From Actinomadura macra NBRC 14102 (GTDB taxonomy: Bacteria; Actinomycetota; Actinomycetes; Streptosporangiales; Streptosporangiaceae): a stretch of 64,000 nucleotides of DNA. The stretch's first letter is position 1. The number at the start of each line of letters is the position of its first letter. A model generated the notes under the pieces. The model was not told the origin of the DNA. It saw only the letters and a program-made list of their open reading frames with translations, and made no database searches. Location of the stretch: contig NZ_BCQT01000009.1 in the NCBI RefSeq assembly GCF_001552215.1, positions 248,001-312,000 of the forward strand, written 5' to 3'. The position numbers and the translations under genes are program-made. Of the stretch, positions 25,535-34,138 are shown piece after piece.

Positions 25535-26767
25535 CTACTTCCAGAGGTCGTCCAGGCCGGACAGCGCGTTCCAGCCCAGGTAGAGGGACAGGAGCCAGGC
25601 GGCGACACCGAGACCGAGCAGCCACACCGGATACCGGTAGCCGCCGAGCAGGTCGCGGCGGCGGCCCGCCGCCCACAACAGGACGGCGAGGCCGAAGGGC
25701 AGGATCAGCCCGTTCAGCGCGCCCGCGAGGACGAGCAGCTTCGTGGGAGTCGCGCCGATGGCGAGGTAGATCACCGTGGACACCGCGATGAAGGCGACGA
25801 CCAGGCGGTTGCGGTTGCGGTCGATCCAGGGCGCGAACGAGACCAGGAACGACACGGAGGTGTAGGACGCGCCGATCACCGAAGTGATCGCGGCCGACCA
25901 CATGACCAGGCCGAAGACGCGCAGCCCGGCCTCGCCCGACGCGTGCTCGAACGCCGAGGGCGCGGGGTTGTCCGCGGCCAGCCGCACGCCGCCGGCGACG
26001 ACGCCGAGTACGGCGAGGAACAGCAGCACCCGCATCAGGCCGGTGACGAGGATGCCGGTGACGGCGCTGCGGTTGATCTCGTGGATGCTGCCGGGCCCGG
26101 TGACCCCGGACTCGATCATCCGGTGCGCGCCGGCGTAGGTGATGTAGCCGCCGACCGTCCCGCCGATGAGCGTGGTGATCACCAGGAAGTCGACCTCGCC
26201 GGGGGCGACGCTCTGGCGGAGCGCGTCGCCGAGCGGCGGCCCGGACACGATCGCCACGTACAGGGTCATGAGGATCATCACGGCGCCGAGCACCACGACG
26301 ATCCGGTCCATCGCCACGCCCGCGCGCCTGCTGAGGAAGATCGCGATGGCGACGAGCGCGGACAGCGCACCGCCGATCTTGACGTCCAGGCCGAGGAGCG
26401 CGTTCAGCCCGAGGGCCGTCCCGGCGACATTGCCGATGTTGAACACCAGGCCGCCGAAGAGGTCCAGCGCGGCGAGGGCGTAGCCGCCACCGGGAACGAC
26501 GCTGTTGCCGAGATCCTGGGCCCGCCGTCCGGACACCCCGACGATGCGCCACACGTTGAGCTGGATCGCGATGTCCACCAGCACCGACACCACGATCGCG
26601 AAGGCGAAGGCCGCGCCGAGTTGGGCGGTGAACACCGTGGTCTGGGTGATGAACCCGGGGCCAATGGCGCTGGTGGCCATCAGGAACATGGCGCCGGTGA
26701 GAGCGGCGCGGCGCGAGGCGGCGGTGGCGGGAGGCGGGGACGTATCGAGGACGGTCCGGTCGGTCAT
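25535..26767 (-). CDS. NRAMP-family transporter with non-canonical metal motif
   Basis: This is a 410-residue membrane protein with about eleven hydrophobic segments and NRAMP-family features (GPGFITQT in helix 1, [10 protein letters not shown] in helix 6). The metal-binding DPGN of helix 1 is GPGF here, and the helix-6 methionine motif is changed, so Mn/Fe transport is doubtful. Such divergent members are typically linked to pxpABC and DUF1445 genes (B. subtilis YcsG-like), which suggests transport of 5-oxoproline or a related acid. It is followed by pxpB and pxpC relics and is divergent from a GntR gene. Confidence 0.85.
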   Translation of the reverse strand: MTDRTVLDTSPPPATAASRRAALTGAMFLMATSAIGPGFITQTTVFTAQLGAAFAFAIVVSVLVDIAIQLNVWRIVGVSGRRAQDLGNSVVPGGGYALAALDLFGGLVFNIGNVAGTALGLNALLGLDVKIGGALSALVAIAIFLSRRAGVAMDRIVVVLGAVMILMTLYVAIVSGPPLGDALRQSVAPGEVDFLVITTLIGGTVGGYITYAGAHRMIESGVTGPGSIHEINRSAVTGILVTGLMRVLLFLAVLGVVAGGVRLAADNPAPSAFEHASGEAGLRVFGLVMWSAAITSVIGASYTSVSFLVSFAPWIDRNRNRLVVAFIAVSTVIYLAIGATPTKLLVLAGALNGLILPFGLAVLLWAAGRRRDLLGGYRYPVWLLGLGVAAWLLSLYLGWNALSGLDDLWK

Positions 26768-26808
26768 AGCTGCCCCTCCGGGGGAGTCTGCTTTCCGCCA
26801 GCGTAGAT

Positions 26809-26845
26809 ATTGTTCAACAATCCATCAATCCCCCTGTTGATTGAT
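26809..26845. promoter_or_regulatory. Two inverted repeats between NRAMP-like and GntR genes
   Basis: ATTGTT-C-AACAAT (26809-26821) is a perfect palindrome with a single central base. ATCAATC (26824-26830) and GATTGAT (26839-26845) form a second inverted repeat. Both lie in the 138-bp divergent intergenic region. They are likely operators for the adjacent FCD-type GntR regulator, controlling itself and the transporter. Confidence 0.55.
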
Positions 26846-26905
26846 TCTCGGTACGGTGGCGATACGCTTGCGTGACACTCGTCCGGACCGGAGGGAAGGC
26901 AGGTC

Positions 26906-27601
26906 ATGCCCGCGCAGGAGTCGTGGCTCGACGACATCGCGGCGGCCCGGCACGGTCTCGACCGGTCGAGCACGGCGGCCCGCGTCGCCGACCTGCTCCG
27001 CGATCAGATCACCCACGGACGGCTCGTCCCCGGCGAGCGGCTTCCCGAGGAGGACCTCTGCCGCGCCGTGAAGGTGTCGCGCAACACGATGCGCGAGGCG
27101 TTCCGGCTGCTCGTCCAGGAGCGGCTGCTCGTCCACGAGTTCAACCGCGGGGTGTTCGTCCGCCGCGTCACCGCCGACGGGCTCGCCGACCTCTACCGGG
27201 TGCGGCGGATCCTGGAATGCGAGGGCGTGCGGTGCGCTCCGTCCGCCGGCCGTGAGGCGATCGCGCGGGCGGGCGCGGCCGTCGGCGAGGGTGAACGCGC
27301 CGCCGCCGCCGGCGACTGGCCCGGCGTGGGCACCGCCGACATCCGCTTCCACCAGGCGCTCGCCGCGCTCGTCGGCAGCCCACGGGTGGATGAGATGACG
27401 CGGCACCTGCTGGCCGAGATGCGGCTGGTCTTCCACGAGATGGGATCGCCCCGCGAGTTCCACGAGCCGTACCTTGCCCGCAACCGGCGCATCTACGATC
27501 TGCTCGCGGCGGGCGCCGTCCAGGACGCCGAGCGCGAACTGCGCGCCTACCTCGACGACGCCGAGGCGCAGCTCACCACGGCCTACCGCGAGGCGAGCTG
27601 A
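26906..27601 (+). CDS. GntR-family (FadR/FCD) transcriptional regulator
   Basis: The protein has 231 residues. The GntR winged HTH spans about residues 20-85 (VADLLRDQITHGRLVPGERLPEE in part; VSRNTMREAFRLL) and an all-helical FCD effector domain about 95-220 (RRILECEGV, FHQALAAL, HLLAEM). The start ATG 26906 follows GGAGGGAAGGCAGG. FCD regulators bind small carboxylates, often with a metal ion. It is divergent from the NRAMP-like transporter and is likely the repressor of the DUF1445/5-oxoproline locus. It converges on another GntR gene six bases downstream. Confidence 0.92.
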   Translation: MPAQESWLDDIAAARHGLDRSSTAARVADLLRDQITHGRLVPGERLPEEDLCRAVKVSRNTMREAFRLLVQERLLVHEFNRGVFVRRVTADGLADLYRVRRILECEGVRCAPSAGREAIARAGAAVGEGERAAAAGDWPGVGTADIRFHQALAALVGSPRVDEMTRHLLAEMRLVFHEMGSPREFHEPYLARNRRIYDLLAAGAVQDAERELRAYLDDAEAQLTTAYREAS

Positions 27602-27607
27602 CCACGT

Positions 27608-28240
27608 TCACGGGGCGTAGTTCATGACGTGGTCGTGGAGCAGCCGCGGCGCCTGCGGATCGCGGCGCCGGAACGCCTCGATCAGCTCGGCGTGCTCGAC
27701 CGACTTGGAGTAGATCTCCGTGTGGTGCAGGCGGAGGGACAGGGTCGTCCACAGCTCGATCCCGAGGCTCTCCCAGACCGACACCAACAGCCGGTTGCCG
27801 GCCGTCTCGACGATCTCGCGGTGGAAGACGATGCTCAGCCGCATCTGCTCGTGCAGGTCACCGTCCCGCGCGGCCTCGCCCAGCCGGCGGTTGTGCTCCT
27901 CCAGCGCGTCCAGGCGATCGGCCAGGCGCGGCAGCGCCAGCTCCGCGGCCGTCCGCTCCAGCCCGGCGCGGACGGGGAAGATCTCCGCCAGGTCCTGCTC
28001 GGTGAACGCGCGGACGCGGGCGCCCCGGTTCGGCAGTGTCTCGATCAGCCGCTGCGCCTCCAACTGCCGCAGCGCCTCCCGGACGGGCCCCTGGCTCACG
28101 CCCAGCTCCGTGGCGATCCGCCGCTCGACGAGGCGCTCCCCCGGCTCCCACCGCCCCGAGCTGATGCCGTCCACGATGAACTCACGGATCTGGTCGGCGA
28201 GTCCGGTGCGGAGCAGCTGTGCAGGGAGCGGCGAGTTCAC
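27608..28240 (-). CDS. GntR-family (FCD) transcriptional regulator
   Basis: This is a 210-residue protein from GTG 28240. The HTH (LADQIREFIVDGISSG, LGVSQGPVREALRQLEAQ) precedes an FCD domain (ERTAAELALPRL, SIVFHREIVETAGN, YSKSVEHAELIEAF). The frame is open to a TTG at 28309, but that would place the 28291-28310 palindromes inside the coding region, so the shorter start is preferred. No clear Shine-Dalgarno sequence is seen for either. It is divergent from the E1alpha-E1beta-E2 operon and is its likely regulator. Confidence 0.88.
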   Translation of the reverse strand: MNSPLPAQLLRTGLADQIREFIVDGISSGRWEPGERLVERRIATELGVSQGPVREALRQLEAQRLIETLPNRGARVRAFTEQDLAEIFPVRAGLERTAAELALPRLADRLDALEEHNRRLGEAARDGDLHEQMRLSIVFHREIVETAGNRLLVSVWESLGIELWTTLSLRLHHTEIYSKSVEHAELIEAFRRRDPQAPRLLHDHVMNYAP

Positions 28241-28290
28241 GGAGTAGATAGTAGACGGCGGGACGGTAAGTGAACCTTGACGGGTAGAAT

Positions 28291-28310
28291 ATGATCGATC
28301 ATTGATCAAT
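28291..28310. promoter_or_regulatory. Paired perfect palindromes upstream of the dehydrogenase operon
   Basis: ATGATCGATCAT (28291-28302) and ATTGATCAAT (28301-28310) are perfect even-length palindromes that overlap by two bases and share the GATC core. They sit between the divergent GntR gene and the E1alpha gene (start 28371). The position and symmetry suit a GntR operator. Confidence 0.55.
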
Positions 28311-28370
28311 GATGATCGGTGAACGTCGTGGTGATCCTATGGCGTTCCCCCGGACAGAGGAAGGTCGCCG

Positions 28371-29486
28371 ATGGCTGAGACCACCCGGTCGGCGGGCATG
28401 ACCGCTCCGGCTCCCGCGCAAGCCCCCCGCAGGGCGCGCGGCGCGAGGACGACGCGGCCCAGCGCGGCCGTCCCCGCGGCCGATGCCGCGGAGCTGGTCG
28501 GTTACTACCGGCAGATGCTGCTGATCCGCCGCTTCGAGGAGCGCGCGGCGCGCGCCTACACCGAGGCCAAGATCGGCGGCTACTGCCATCTCAACCTCGG
28601 TGAGGAGGCGACGGTCGTCGGGCTGATGGCCGCGCTGCGTCCCACCGACTACCTGTTCACCAACTACCGGGAGCACGGATACGCCCTCGCCAAGGGCATC
28701 GGCGCGGACCGGGTCATGGCCGAGTTGTACGGCCGCTCCACCGGCGTGTCGAAGGGCTGGGGCGGGTCGATGCACCTGTTCGACGCCGAGGCACGGCTGC
28801 TCGGTGGCTACGGCATCGTCGGCGGGCAGCTCCCGCTCGCCACCGGAGCCGCGCTCGCCGTCTCCTACAAGGGCGGCGACGAGGTCGTGATGTGCCACAT
28901 GGGCGACGGGACGACCGCCATCGGCGCGTTCCACGAGTCGCTCAACATCGCCGCCCTGTGGGACCTGCCCGTCGTCTTCGTCGTGATCAACAACGGGCTC
29001 GGCATGGGTACCACGGTCGAGCAGTCCGCGGCCGAACCGGAACTGTACCGGCGCGGCGCCGCGTACCGGATGGAGAGCGTCCGGGCGGACGGCACCGACG
29101 TGGTCGCCGTCCGGGACGCCGCGCGGATCGCCGTCGAGCGCGCCCGCACCGAGAGCAGGCCGTACCTGCTGGAGACGGTCAGCCCGCGCCTCAAGGGCCA
29201 CTCGGTCGTCGATCCGGCCCGCTACCGGTCCAAGAAGGAGAAGGAGGCCCTCAAGGCGGCCGATCCCCTCGCCCGCATGGCGCTGGAGCTGGCGGACGCC
29301 AAGATCCTGTCCCACGACGACCGCGACCGGCTGGACGCCGAGGTCACGGCCGAGGTGGACGCCGCCGCCGCGTTCGCCGACGAGAGTCCCGCGCCCGAGG
29401 TGTCCACCCTGTTCGACTACACCTACGCCACCCCCGTCCCGGGTGAGCTGCGCCGCCTGCCCGCCGACCCCGTCTTCCGTTCCTGA
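28371..29486 (+). CDS. Thiamine-dependent 2-oxoacid/acetoin dehydrogenase E1 alpha subunit
   Basis: The protein has 371 residues. After an Ala/Arg/Pro-rich N-terminal extension (about 1-40) comes the E1alpha fold with YYRQMLLIRRFEE, GYCHLNLGEEA, the TPP-binding GDG-x-NN motif (GDGTTAIGAFHESLNIAAL to VINN), and a SRPYLLE region near 260. Together with the beta subunit it decarboxylates a 2-oxoacid (pyruvate) or acetoin and transfers the acyl group to lipoyl-E2. It begins the operon E1alpha-E1beta-E2. No E3 gene is adjacent, so lipoamide dehydrogenase must be supplied from elsewhere. Confidence 0.92.
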   Translation: MAETTRSAGMTAPAPAQAPRRARGARTTRPSAAVPAADAAELVGYYRQMLLIRRFEERAARAYTEAKIGGYCHLNLGEEATVVGLMAALRPTDYLFTNYREHGYALAKGIGADRVMAELYGRSTGVSKGWGGSMHLFDAEARLLGGYGIVGGQLPLATGAALAVSYKGGDEVVMCHMGDGTTAIGAFHESLNIAALWDLPVVFVVINNGLGMGTTVEQSAAEPELYRRGAAYRMESVRADGTDVVAVRDAARIAVERARTESRPYLLETVSPRLKGHSVVDPARYRSKKEKEALKAADPLARMALELADAKILSHDDRDRLDAEVTAEVDAAAAFADESPAPEVSTLFDYTYATPVPGELRRLPADPVFRS

Positions 29487-29496
29487 GGAGCCGTCC

Positions 29497-30513
29497 ATGG
29501 CAACCGTCACCTACCGCCAGGCCCTCCGGGACACGCTCCGCTCGGAGATGCTGCGGGACGAGAACGTCTTCCTGATGGGCGAGGAAATCGGGCTCTTCGA
29601 GGGTTCCTACAAGATCACAGAGGGTCTGCTGAAGGAGTTCGGGCCGCGCCGCGTCCGCGACACCCCGATCGCCGAGGAGGGTTTCGTCGGCGCCGCGATC
29701 GGCGCGGCCATGCTCGGCCTCCGCCCGGTCGTGGAGATCATGACGATCAACTTCTCGCTGCTGGCGCTGGACCAGATCGTCAACCACGCCGCGAAGATCT
29801 ACGGGATGTTCGGCGGCCAGGCGAGCGTCCCGATGGTGATCCGCACGCCGGGCGGCGGCGGCCAGCAGCTCGGCGCCACGCACTCGCAGAACGTCGAGCT
29901 GTTCTACTCCTTCATCCCCGGGCTGAAGGTCATCGCACCGAGCACGCCCGCCGAGGCGTCCGCGATGCTGAAGGCCGCCATCCGCGACGACGACCCGGTG
30001 CTGTTCCTGGAGAACCTCGCCCTCTACAACAGCAAGGGCGACCTGCCCGCCGAGATCGACGCCATCGAGCCCGCCGAGATCGGCCGTGCCGCCGTCACCC
30101 GCCCGGGCACCGACATCACGATCATCGGCTACTCCCGCATGGCCCGCGTCGCCGCCGAGGTCGCCGACACCCTCGCCGGTGAGGGGATCTCCGCCGAGGT
30201 CGTGGACCTGCGCAGCCTGCGCCCCCTCGACCGGCGGACCGTCGTGGACTCCGTCCGCCGGACCGGCTGCGCCGTGGTCGCCGAGGACGACTGGCTGACC
30301 TACGGCATCGGCGCCGAGATCGCCGCCACCATCCAGGAGGGCGCCTTCGACTGGCTGGACGCGCCCGTCCGGCGGGTCGCGATGGCCGAGGTCCCCCTCC
30401 CCTACGCCAAGTCCCTGGAGACGGCGGCACTGCCGTCCGCCGAATCGCTGCTCACCGCCGTCCGCGACACGCTTCGCGCAACCGGCCGTCTGGTCCTGGA
30501 GAACGCCCGATGA
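29497..30513 (+). CDS. 2-oxoacid/acetoin dehydrogenase E1 beta subunit
   Basis: The protein has 338 residues from ATG 29497, preceded by GAGGAG; the frame is open to 29443 but would overlap E1alpha. It shows transketolase-type beta-subunit signatures: RQALRDTLRSEM, FLMGEEIGLFEG, RVRDTPIAEEGFVG, RTPGGGGQQLGATHSQ, DDPVLFLEN, and a C-terminal transketolase_C block (GYSRMARVAAEVADTL). The phosphorylation-type regulation of eukaryotic E1 does not apply. It lies 10 bp after E1alpha and overlaps the E2 start by four bases. Confidence 0.93.
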   Translation: MATVTYRQALRDTLRSEMLRDENVFLMGEEIGLFEGSYKITEGLLKEFGPRRVRDTPIAEEGFVGAAIGAAMLGLRPVVEIMTINFSLLALDQIVNHAAKIYGMFGGQASVPMVIRTPGGGGQQLGATHSQNVELFYSFIPGLKVIAPSTPAEASAMLKAAIRDDDPVLFLENLALYNSKGDLPAEIDAIEPAEIGRAAVTRPGTDITIIGYSRMARVAAEVADTLAGEGISAEVVDLRSLRPLDRRTVVDSVRRTGCAVVAEDDWLTYGIGAEIAATIQEGAFDWLDAPVRRVAMAEVPLPYAKSLETAALPSAESLLTAVRDTLRATGRLVLENAR

Positions 30514-31820
30514 CCGACATCCTCATGCCCCGGCTCTCCGACACGATGGAGGAGGGCGTCATCAGCTCCTGGCAGAAGCAGCCGGGAGACGAGGTCGCGG
30601 TGGGCGACGTGATCGTCGACATCGAGACCGACAAGGCGGTCATGGAGTACGAGGCGTACGAGGCCGGCGTGCTGGAGAAGATCCTGGTGGGTGAGGGCGA
30701 GTCCGCCGCGATCGGCGCCCCCATCGCGGTGGTCACCCCCGTCGGCGCGAAGGCCCCGGCGACCACGGCGCCGGTGGCCACGTCCACGGTCGCCCCCGCT
30801 CCGGTCCCGGCCGCCGCCCCGGCTCCACCGCCCGCCGCGCAGGCCACCGAGGTCAAGGCCCCGGCCGTGCCGTCCCCGGCGGCCGCGCTCCCCGCGCCCC
30901 GCAACGCCACCTCCCGTCCGCCCTCGTCTCCGCTGGCACGGCGCCTGGCCCGCGACCACGGCATCGACCTGGCCACGCTGAACGGCACGGGACCGGGCGG
31001 ACGCATCATCCGCGTCGACATCGAAGCGGCGATCCGCGCCGGGGCCCCGGCGCCTGCCCTGGCAGCCGCCGCACCGACCGTGCCGCCCACATCGCCCACG
31101 TCGCCCACGTCGCCCGCCAGGGCGCCTGTGGACGACCCGGACGTCGAGGCCGTCCCCCTGAACCGCTTCCGGAAGGTGGCGGCGCGCCGCCTCATCGAGA
31201 GCAAGCGCGAGGCCCCGCACTTCTACCTCAACCGCGAGGTGGACGCCGACGCGCTGCTGGACTTCCGCGCCACCCTCAACGCGGCGCTCGCCCCGTCCAA
31301 GGTCAGCGTGAACGACCTGGTGGTGAAGGCCGTGGCGACCGCGCTGCGCGAGCATCCGGCGGTGAACGTCTCCTACACCGAGGAGAACCTGCTCTTCCAC
31401 AAGCGCGTCCATATCGGTGTCGCGGTGGCGGTCGAGGACGGCCTGGTCGTCCCGGTCGTCCGGGACGCCGACGGCAAGAGCGTCTCGCAGATCGGCCAGG
31501 AGACGCGCGAGCTGGCGGGCAGGGCGCGGGAGGGCAGGCTGTCCGCGCGGGAGATGAGCGGTGGGACGTTCAGCGTCAGCAACCTCGGCATGTTCGGCGT
31601 CGGCTCGTTCGCCGCGGTGATCAACCCGCCGGAGGCCGCGATCCTCGCCGTCGGCGCCGTCCGGGACGAGCCGGTCGTCCGCGACGGGCAGGTCGTACCG
31701 GGCAAGCGCATGGCGGTGACCCTCTCGGTCGACCATCGCGCCTGCGACGGCGCCACCGCCGCGCGGTTCCTGGCGCGGCTGGCCGAGCTGCTCCAGAACC
31801 CCCTGCTCATCGTCGCCTAG
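30510..31820 (+). CDS. Dihydrolipoamide acyltransferase (E2)
   Basis: The protein has 436 residues. An N-terminal lipoyl domain carries the attachment lysine K42 (IETDKAVMEYE). An Ala/Pro-rich linker follows, then a peripheral subunit-binding domain (SPLARRLARDHGIDLATLNG, about 145-185), a second Pro-rich linker, and the catalytic 2-oxoacid_dh domain (about 205-436) with the active site HRACDG near residue 408. Start ATG overlaps the E1beta stop (ATGA). It accepts the acyl group from E1 and passes it to CoA. A PTS-repeat linker (SPTSPTSP) lies around residue 200. Confidence 0.94.
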   Translation: MTDILMPRLSDTMEEGVISSWQKQPGDEVAVGDVIVDIETDKAVMEYEAYEAGVLEKILVGEGESAAIGAPIAVVTPVGAKAPATTAPVATSTVAPAPVPAAAPAPPPAAQATEVKAPAVPSPAAALPAPRNATSRPPSSPLARRLARDHGIDLATLNGTGPGGRIIRVDIEAAIRAGAPAPALAAAAPTVPPTSPTSPTSPARAPVDDPDVEAVPLNRFRKVAARRLIESKREAPHFYLNREVDADALLDFRATLNAALAPSKVSVNDLVVKAVATALREHPAVNVSYTEENLLFHKRVHIGVAVAVEDGLVVPVVRDADGKSVSQIGQETRELAGRAREGRLSAREMSGGTFSVSNLGMFGVGSFAAVINPPEAAILAVGAVRDEPVVRDGQVVPGKRMAVTLSVDHRACDGATAARFLARLAELLQNPLLIVA

Positions 31821-31837
31821 AGCATGGCCAGGTACAC

Positions 31838-32623
31838 CTAGAGCATGACCCGGCCTCCGGCGACGTCGATCGTGAGGCCGGTCAGCCAGGCCGCCCGCTC
31901 GGAGGCCAGGAAGAGCGCGGTTCCGGCGACGTCGCTCGTCTCCCCCAGCCTGCCGAGCGGGTGGGAGGCGGCGACGGCGTCCTGCACCTCCGGTGGCATG
32001 AACCGGGCCGTGCGCTCGGTGCGGATCGTCGCGGGGGCGACGCAGTTGACCCGGACGCCGTCCCGGCCGACCTCGGCCGCGGCGTGCCGGGTGAGCGCCT
32101 GGACGCCCGCCTTCGCGGCCTCGTAGGCGACCGGGGCGCCCCACCGGTTGCCCATCTCCCGGCCGCCGCCGCCCGGCAGGTTCGTCGGCAGTCGCCCCGC
32201 CGAGGACGACATCGTGATGATCGCCCCGGCCCGGCGTTCCTGCATGCCGGGCAGGAAGCTCTTCAGGGTCAGGAACGTCGCGGTGAGATTGCCGTCGAGG
32301 ACCGACCGCCACTCCTGCTCGCTCATGGCCGCGGTCGGCCCCGGACGGGCGATGCCGCCGCCGGCGAAGGCGCACAGGACACCGGCGGGCCCGAGCTCGT
32401 CCTCGACCCGCCGGCGCGCCTCCTCGATCGCGGCGAGATCGGTGACGTCGGCCCGCACACCGATCCCGCCGATCTCCTTGGCGACCTGCGCGAGGGCCGC
32501 CTCGTCGCGTCCGATGACGGCGACCTTGGCGCCTTCTCCGGCGAACTCGCGCGCGGTGTCGGCGCCGATCCCGCGCGAGCCGCCCGTGACGACGACGACC
32601 GTGCCGTTGAGTTCTGCGTACAT
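31838..32623 (-). CDS. SDR-family oxidoreductase
   Basis: This is a 261-residue short-chain dehydrogenase from ATG 32623, preceded by GGGAG. It has the TGGSRGIG cofactor loop near the N-terminus, ADVTDL, the catalytic Ser in SSSAG, YEAAK (Tyr-x3-Lys), and VAPATIRTERT. An inserted loop (LPGGGGREMGN) precedes the Tyr. It converges on the E2 gene, 17 bp apart. Upstream lie two TetR-type operators. The substrate is unknown; a 3-hydroxyacyl or alcohol oxidation is typical of this subgroup. Confidence 0.9.
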   Translation of the reverse strand: MYAELNGTVVVVTGGSRGIGADTAREFAGEGAKVAVIGRDEAALAQVAKEIGGIGVRADVTDLAAIEEARRRVEDELGPAGVLCAFAGGGIARPGPTAAMSEQEWRSVLDGNLTATFLTLKSFLPGMQERRAGAIITMSSSAGRLPTNLPGGGGREMGNRWGAPVAYEAAKAGVQALTRHAAAEVGRDGVRVNCVAPATIRTERTARFMPPEVQDAVAASHPLGRLGETSDVAGTALFLASERAAWLTGLTIDVAGGRVML

Positions 32624-32652
32624 GACGATCTCCCATGCGATGACGTCTTCAC

Positions 32653-32690
32653 TGAGTGGACACTCACCATTCTGAGTGAGCACTCACTCA
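32653..32690. promoter_or_regulatory. Tandem TetR-type operators upstream of the SDR gene
   Basis: TGAGTG-GA-CACTCA (32653-32666) and TGAGTGAG-CA-CTCACTCA (32673-32690) share the same TGAGTG-N2-CACTCA core with perfect arms. Such palindromes are typical TetR-family operators. They lie 30-67 bp upstream of the SDR start. The cognate regulator is not in the window. Confidence 0.65.
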
Positions 32691-32763
32691 TTCGTCAAGC
32701 CACCGCGCGGCACTTCAGCGCGCCGGCGTGCTCGCCCGCCGCCGCGTTCGACAATGTGTGACC

Positions 32764-33320
32764 ATGGCCGTCATGTCGGTGAACGTTCCGCTGGGTCTGC
32801 TGCTGGAGCCCGCCTTCCACCTCGGCGGCGTCCCCACCACGTGGGCCGAGTTGCTCGGCTTCGCGACGGGCGCGGTGAACGTGTGGCTGGTCGTCCGGCA
32901 GAACATCCTGAACTGGCCGATCGGGATCGCCAACATGAGCGACAGCGCGGTGGTCAGCGCGTCCCAGAACGGCACGGTGGAGTCGGTCCAGGACGACAAC
33001 ACCCAGGTCAGCAGCCCGGTGCCCGCGGCCCCGGCCGCGATCAGCCAGGCCCACTCCGGCGGCGTGGTGCTCCTGACCGGCAGCCGGTCGCGGCCGTCCC
33101 CGCCGTACAGCCAGATCCACCACCTGGCGACCTACGGCCAGTCGCGCAAACTGCTGGAGTCGTGGTGGCTGTGGATCACCGCCGACCTGGTCTACATCCC
33201 GCTCTACTGGTACAAGGACCTGAAGCTCACGAGCGCCTTGTACGTCATCTTCCTGACCCTGTGCGTGCTCGGCCTGCTGGCGTGGCGCCGCGATGTGCGG
33301 GACCGCCGGCCGGGCCCCGC
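32764..33320 (+). pseudogene. pnuC: pnuC (nicotinamide riboside transporter), scrambled by internal inversion
   Basis: The forward frame starts with a genuine PnuC N-terminus (32764-32934, to ILNWPIGIAN) and resumes a genuine PnuC C-terminal half at 33124 (ATYGQSRKLLESWWLW, ADLVYIPLYWYKDL). The DNA between them, 32937-33122, encodes the PnuC middle segment on the opposite strand (WWIWLYGGDGR to STVPFWDALTTALSL). A further PnuC piece (FLDGGLYADSGLQVVYV) that belongs after GIAN sits at 33470-33559. The forward frame stays open through the inverted part, so an ORF finder reports one protein, but it cannot make a normal PnuC. Confidence 0.85.
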
Positions 33321-33333
33321 ACCGGCGGCCGCA

Positions 33334-33471
33334 TGCCAGTGCGCGCGCCAGCGTCGTCGTGCCGGTGGACTCGGCGCCGACCACCACGACGCGCCGGGCC
33401 AGGTACGCCCGGACGGGCGGGGCGAGCCACTCCCACGTGGCGACCGGATCGTCCCGGACCGCGGTTCCGCT
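33334..33471 (-). pseudogene. nadR: Inverted fragment of a NadR-like gene (linker and P-loop)
   Basis: Forty-six minus-strand codons read SGTAVRDDPVATWEWL, then VRAYLARR and the kinase Walker A region VVVVGAESTGTTTLARALA. This is the junction between the NMN-adenylyltransferase and nucleoside-kinase domains of NadR-type proteins. It is in the opposite orientation to the rest of the kinase (33560-34117), to which it should be joined directly at ...ALA/HYAEKGG.... The N-terminal adenylyltransferase domain itself is not found. Confidence 0.8.
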
Positions 33472-33559
33472 CGTGATCCTGCTCGGCCTGGTGTTCCTGG
33501 ACGGCGGGCTCTACGCCGACTCCGGGTTGCAGGTGGTCTACGTCGCCCTGCGGGCGTAC
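33470..33559 (+). pseudogene. pnuC: Displaced internal fragment of pnuC
   Basis: Thirty codons read LVILLGLVFLDGGLYADSG and LQVVYVALRAY. In intact PnuC this helix follows the ILNWPIGIAN segment, which here ends at 32934. It has been moved about 530 bp downstream and lies in frame with the NadR-like kinase fragment that follows. Confidence 0.8.
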
Positions 33560-34117
33560 GCCGTGCACTATGCCGAGAAGGGTGGGGTCTGGGCCACGAC
33601 GCGGTGGGTTCCCGAGTACGGCCGCACCTTCACCGAGGAGAAGCTCGCCGCCGCCCGCCGCGCCACCGGTGACCCTTCGCTGTGGCTCGATGACCTGACC
33701 TGGGAGCCCGCGGAGTTCACCCGCATCGCCGAACGCCACGCGGTCCTGGAGGACGCCGCCGCCCGGTCCGGCTCACCGCTGCTGGTGTGCGACACGGACG
33801 CGTTCGCGACCGTGCTCTGGCAGGAGCGCTATCTCGGTTCCCCCGCCCCGGACGTGGAGGCCGTCCACGACCGCGTGCCGCATCACCTGTGGATCCTCTG
33901 CTCCCCGGAGGGCGTCCCGTTCGAGCAGGACGGCCTTCGCGACGGCGAGTCGATCAGATCGTGGATGGCGGAGCGCTTCCAGGAAGAACTCGAACGGCGG
34001 AGTCTGCCGCACATCGTCGTCACCGGCCCCCACGAACAGCGGCTGGCGGCGGCCGCGCGGGCGACCGATGATCTGCTGGCGAGGGGCTGGACGTTGAGTG
34101 CCCCGCTGACCCCTTAG
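33560..34117 (+). pseudogene. nadR: NadR-like nucleoside kinase (AAA ATPase), truncated and separated from its P-loop
   Basis: From GGVWATTRWVPEYGR onward the frame encodes the kinase domain of NadR-type ribosylnicotinamide kinases (FTEEKLAAARR, SPLLVCDTDAFATVLW, HHLWILCSPEGVPFEQDG, ATDDLLARGW). The Walker A segment that must precede it lies inverted at 33334-33471, and a pnuC piece has taken its place. An ORF from 33293 spans this region, but its product would lack the P-loop. PnuC and NadR normally act together in nicotinamide riboside salvage, consistent with the original pnuC-nadR pair. Confidence 0.8.
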
Positions 34118-34138
34118 CCCACAGCCCTTGGCCCTCGC

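Noticed and set aside
24312..26552. 746-residue ORF covering DUF1445 and upstream DNA
   Set aside because: Only the last 263 residues match DUF1445; the rest is antisense or off-frame to the NRAMP-like gene.
32728..33672. Intact 314-residue PnuC-like protein
   Set aside because: The frame is open only because the inverted segment happens to lack stops; its middle is antisense PnuC sequence.
33293..34117. Intact AAA ATPase/NadR-like kinase
   Set aside because: The Walker A region lies inverted upstream and a pnuC piece occupies its place.
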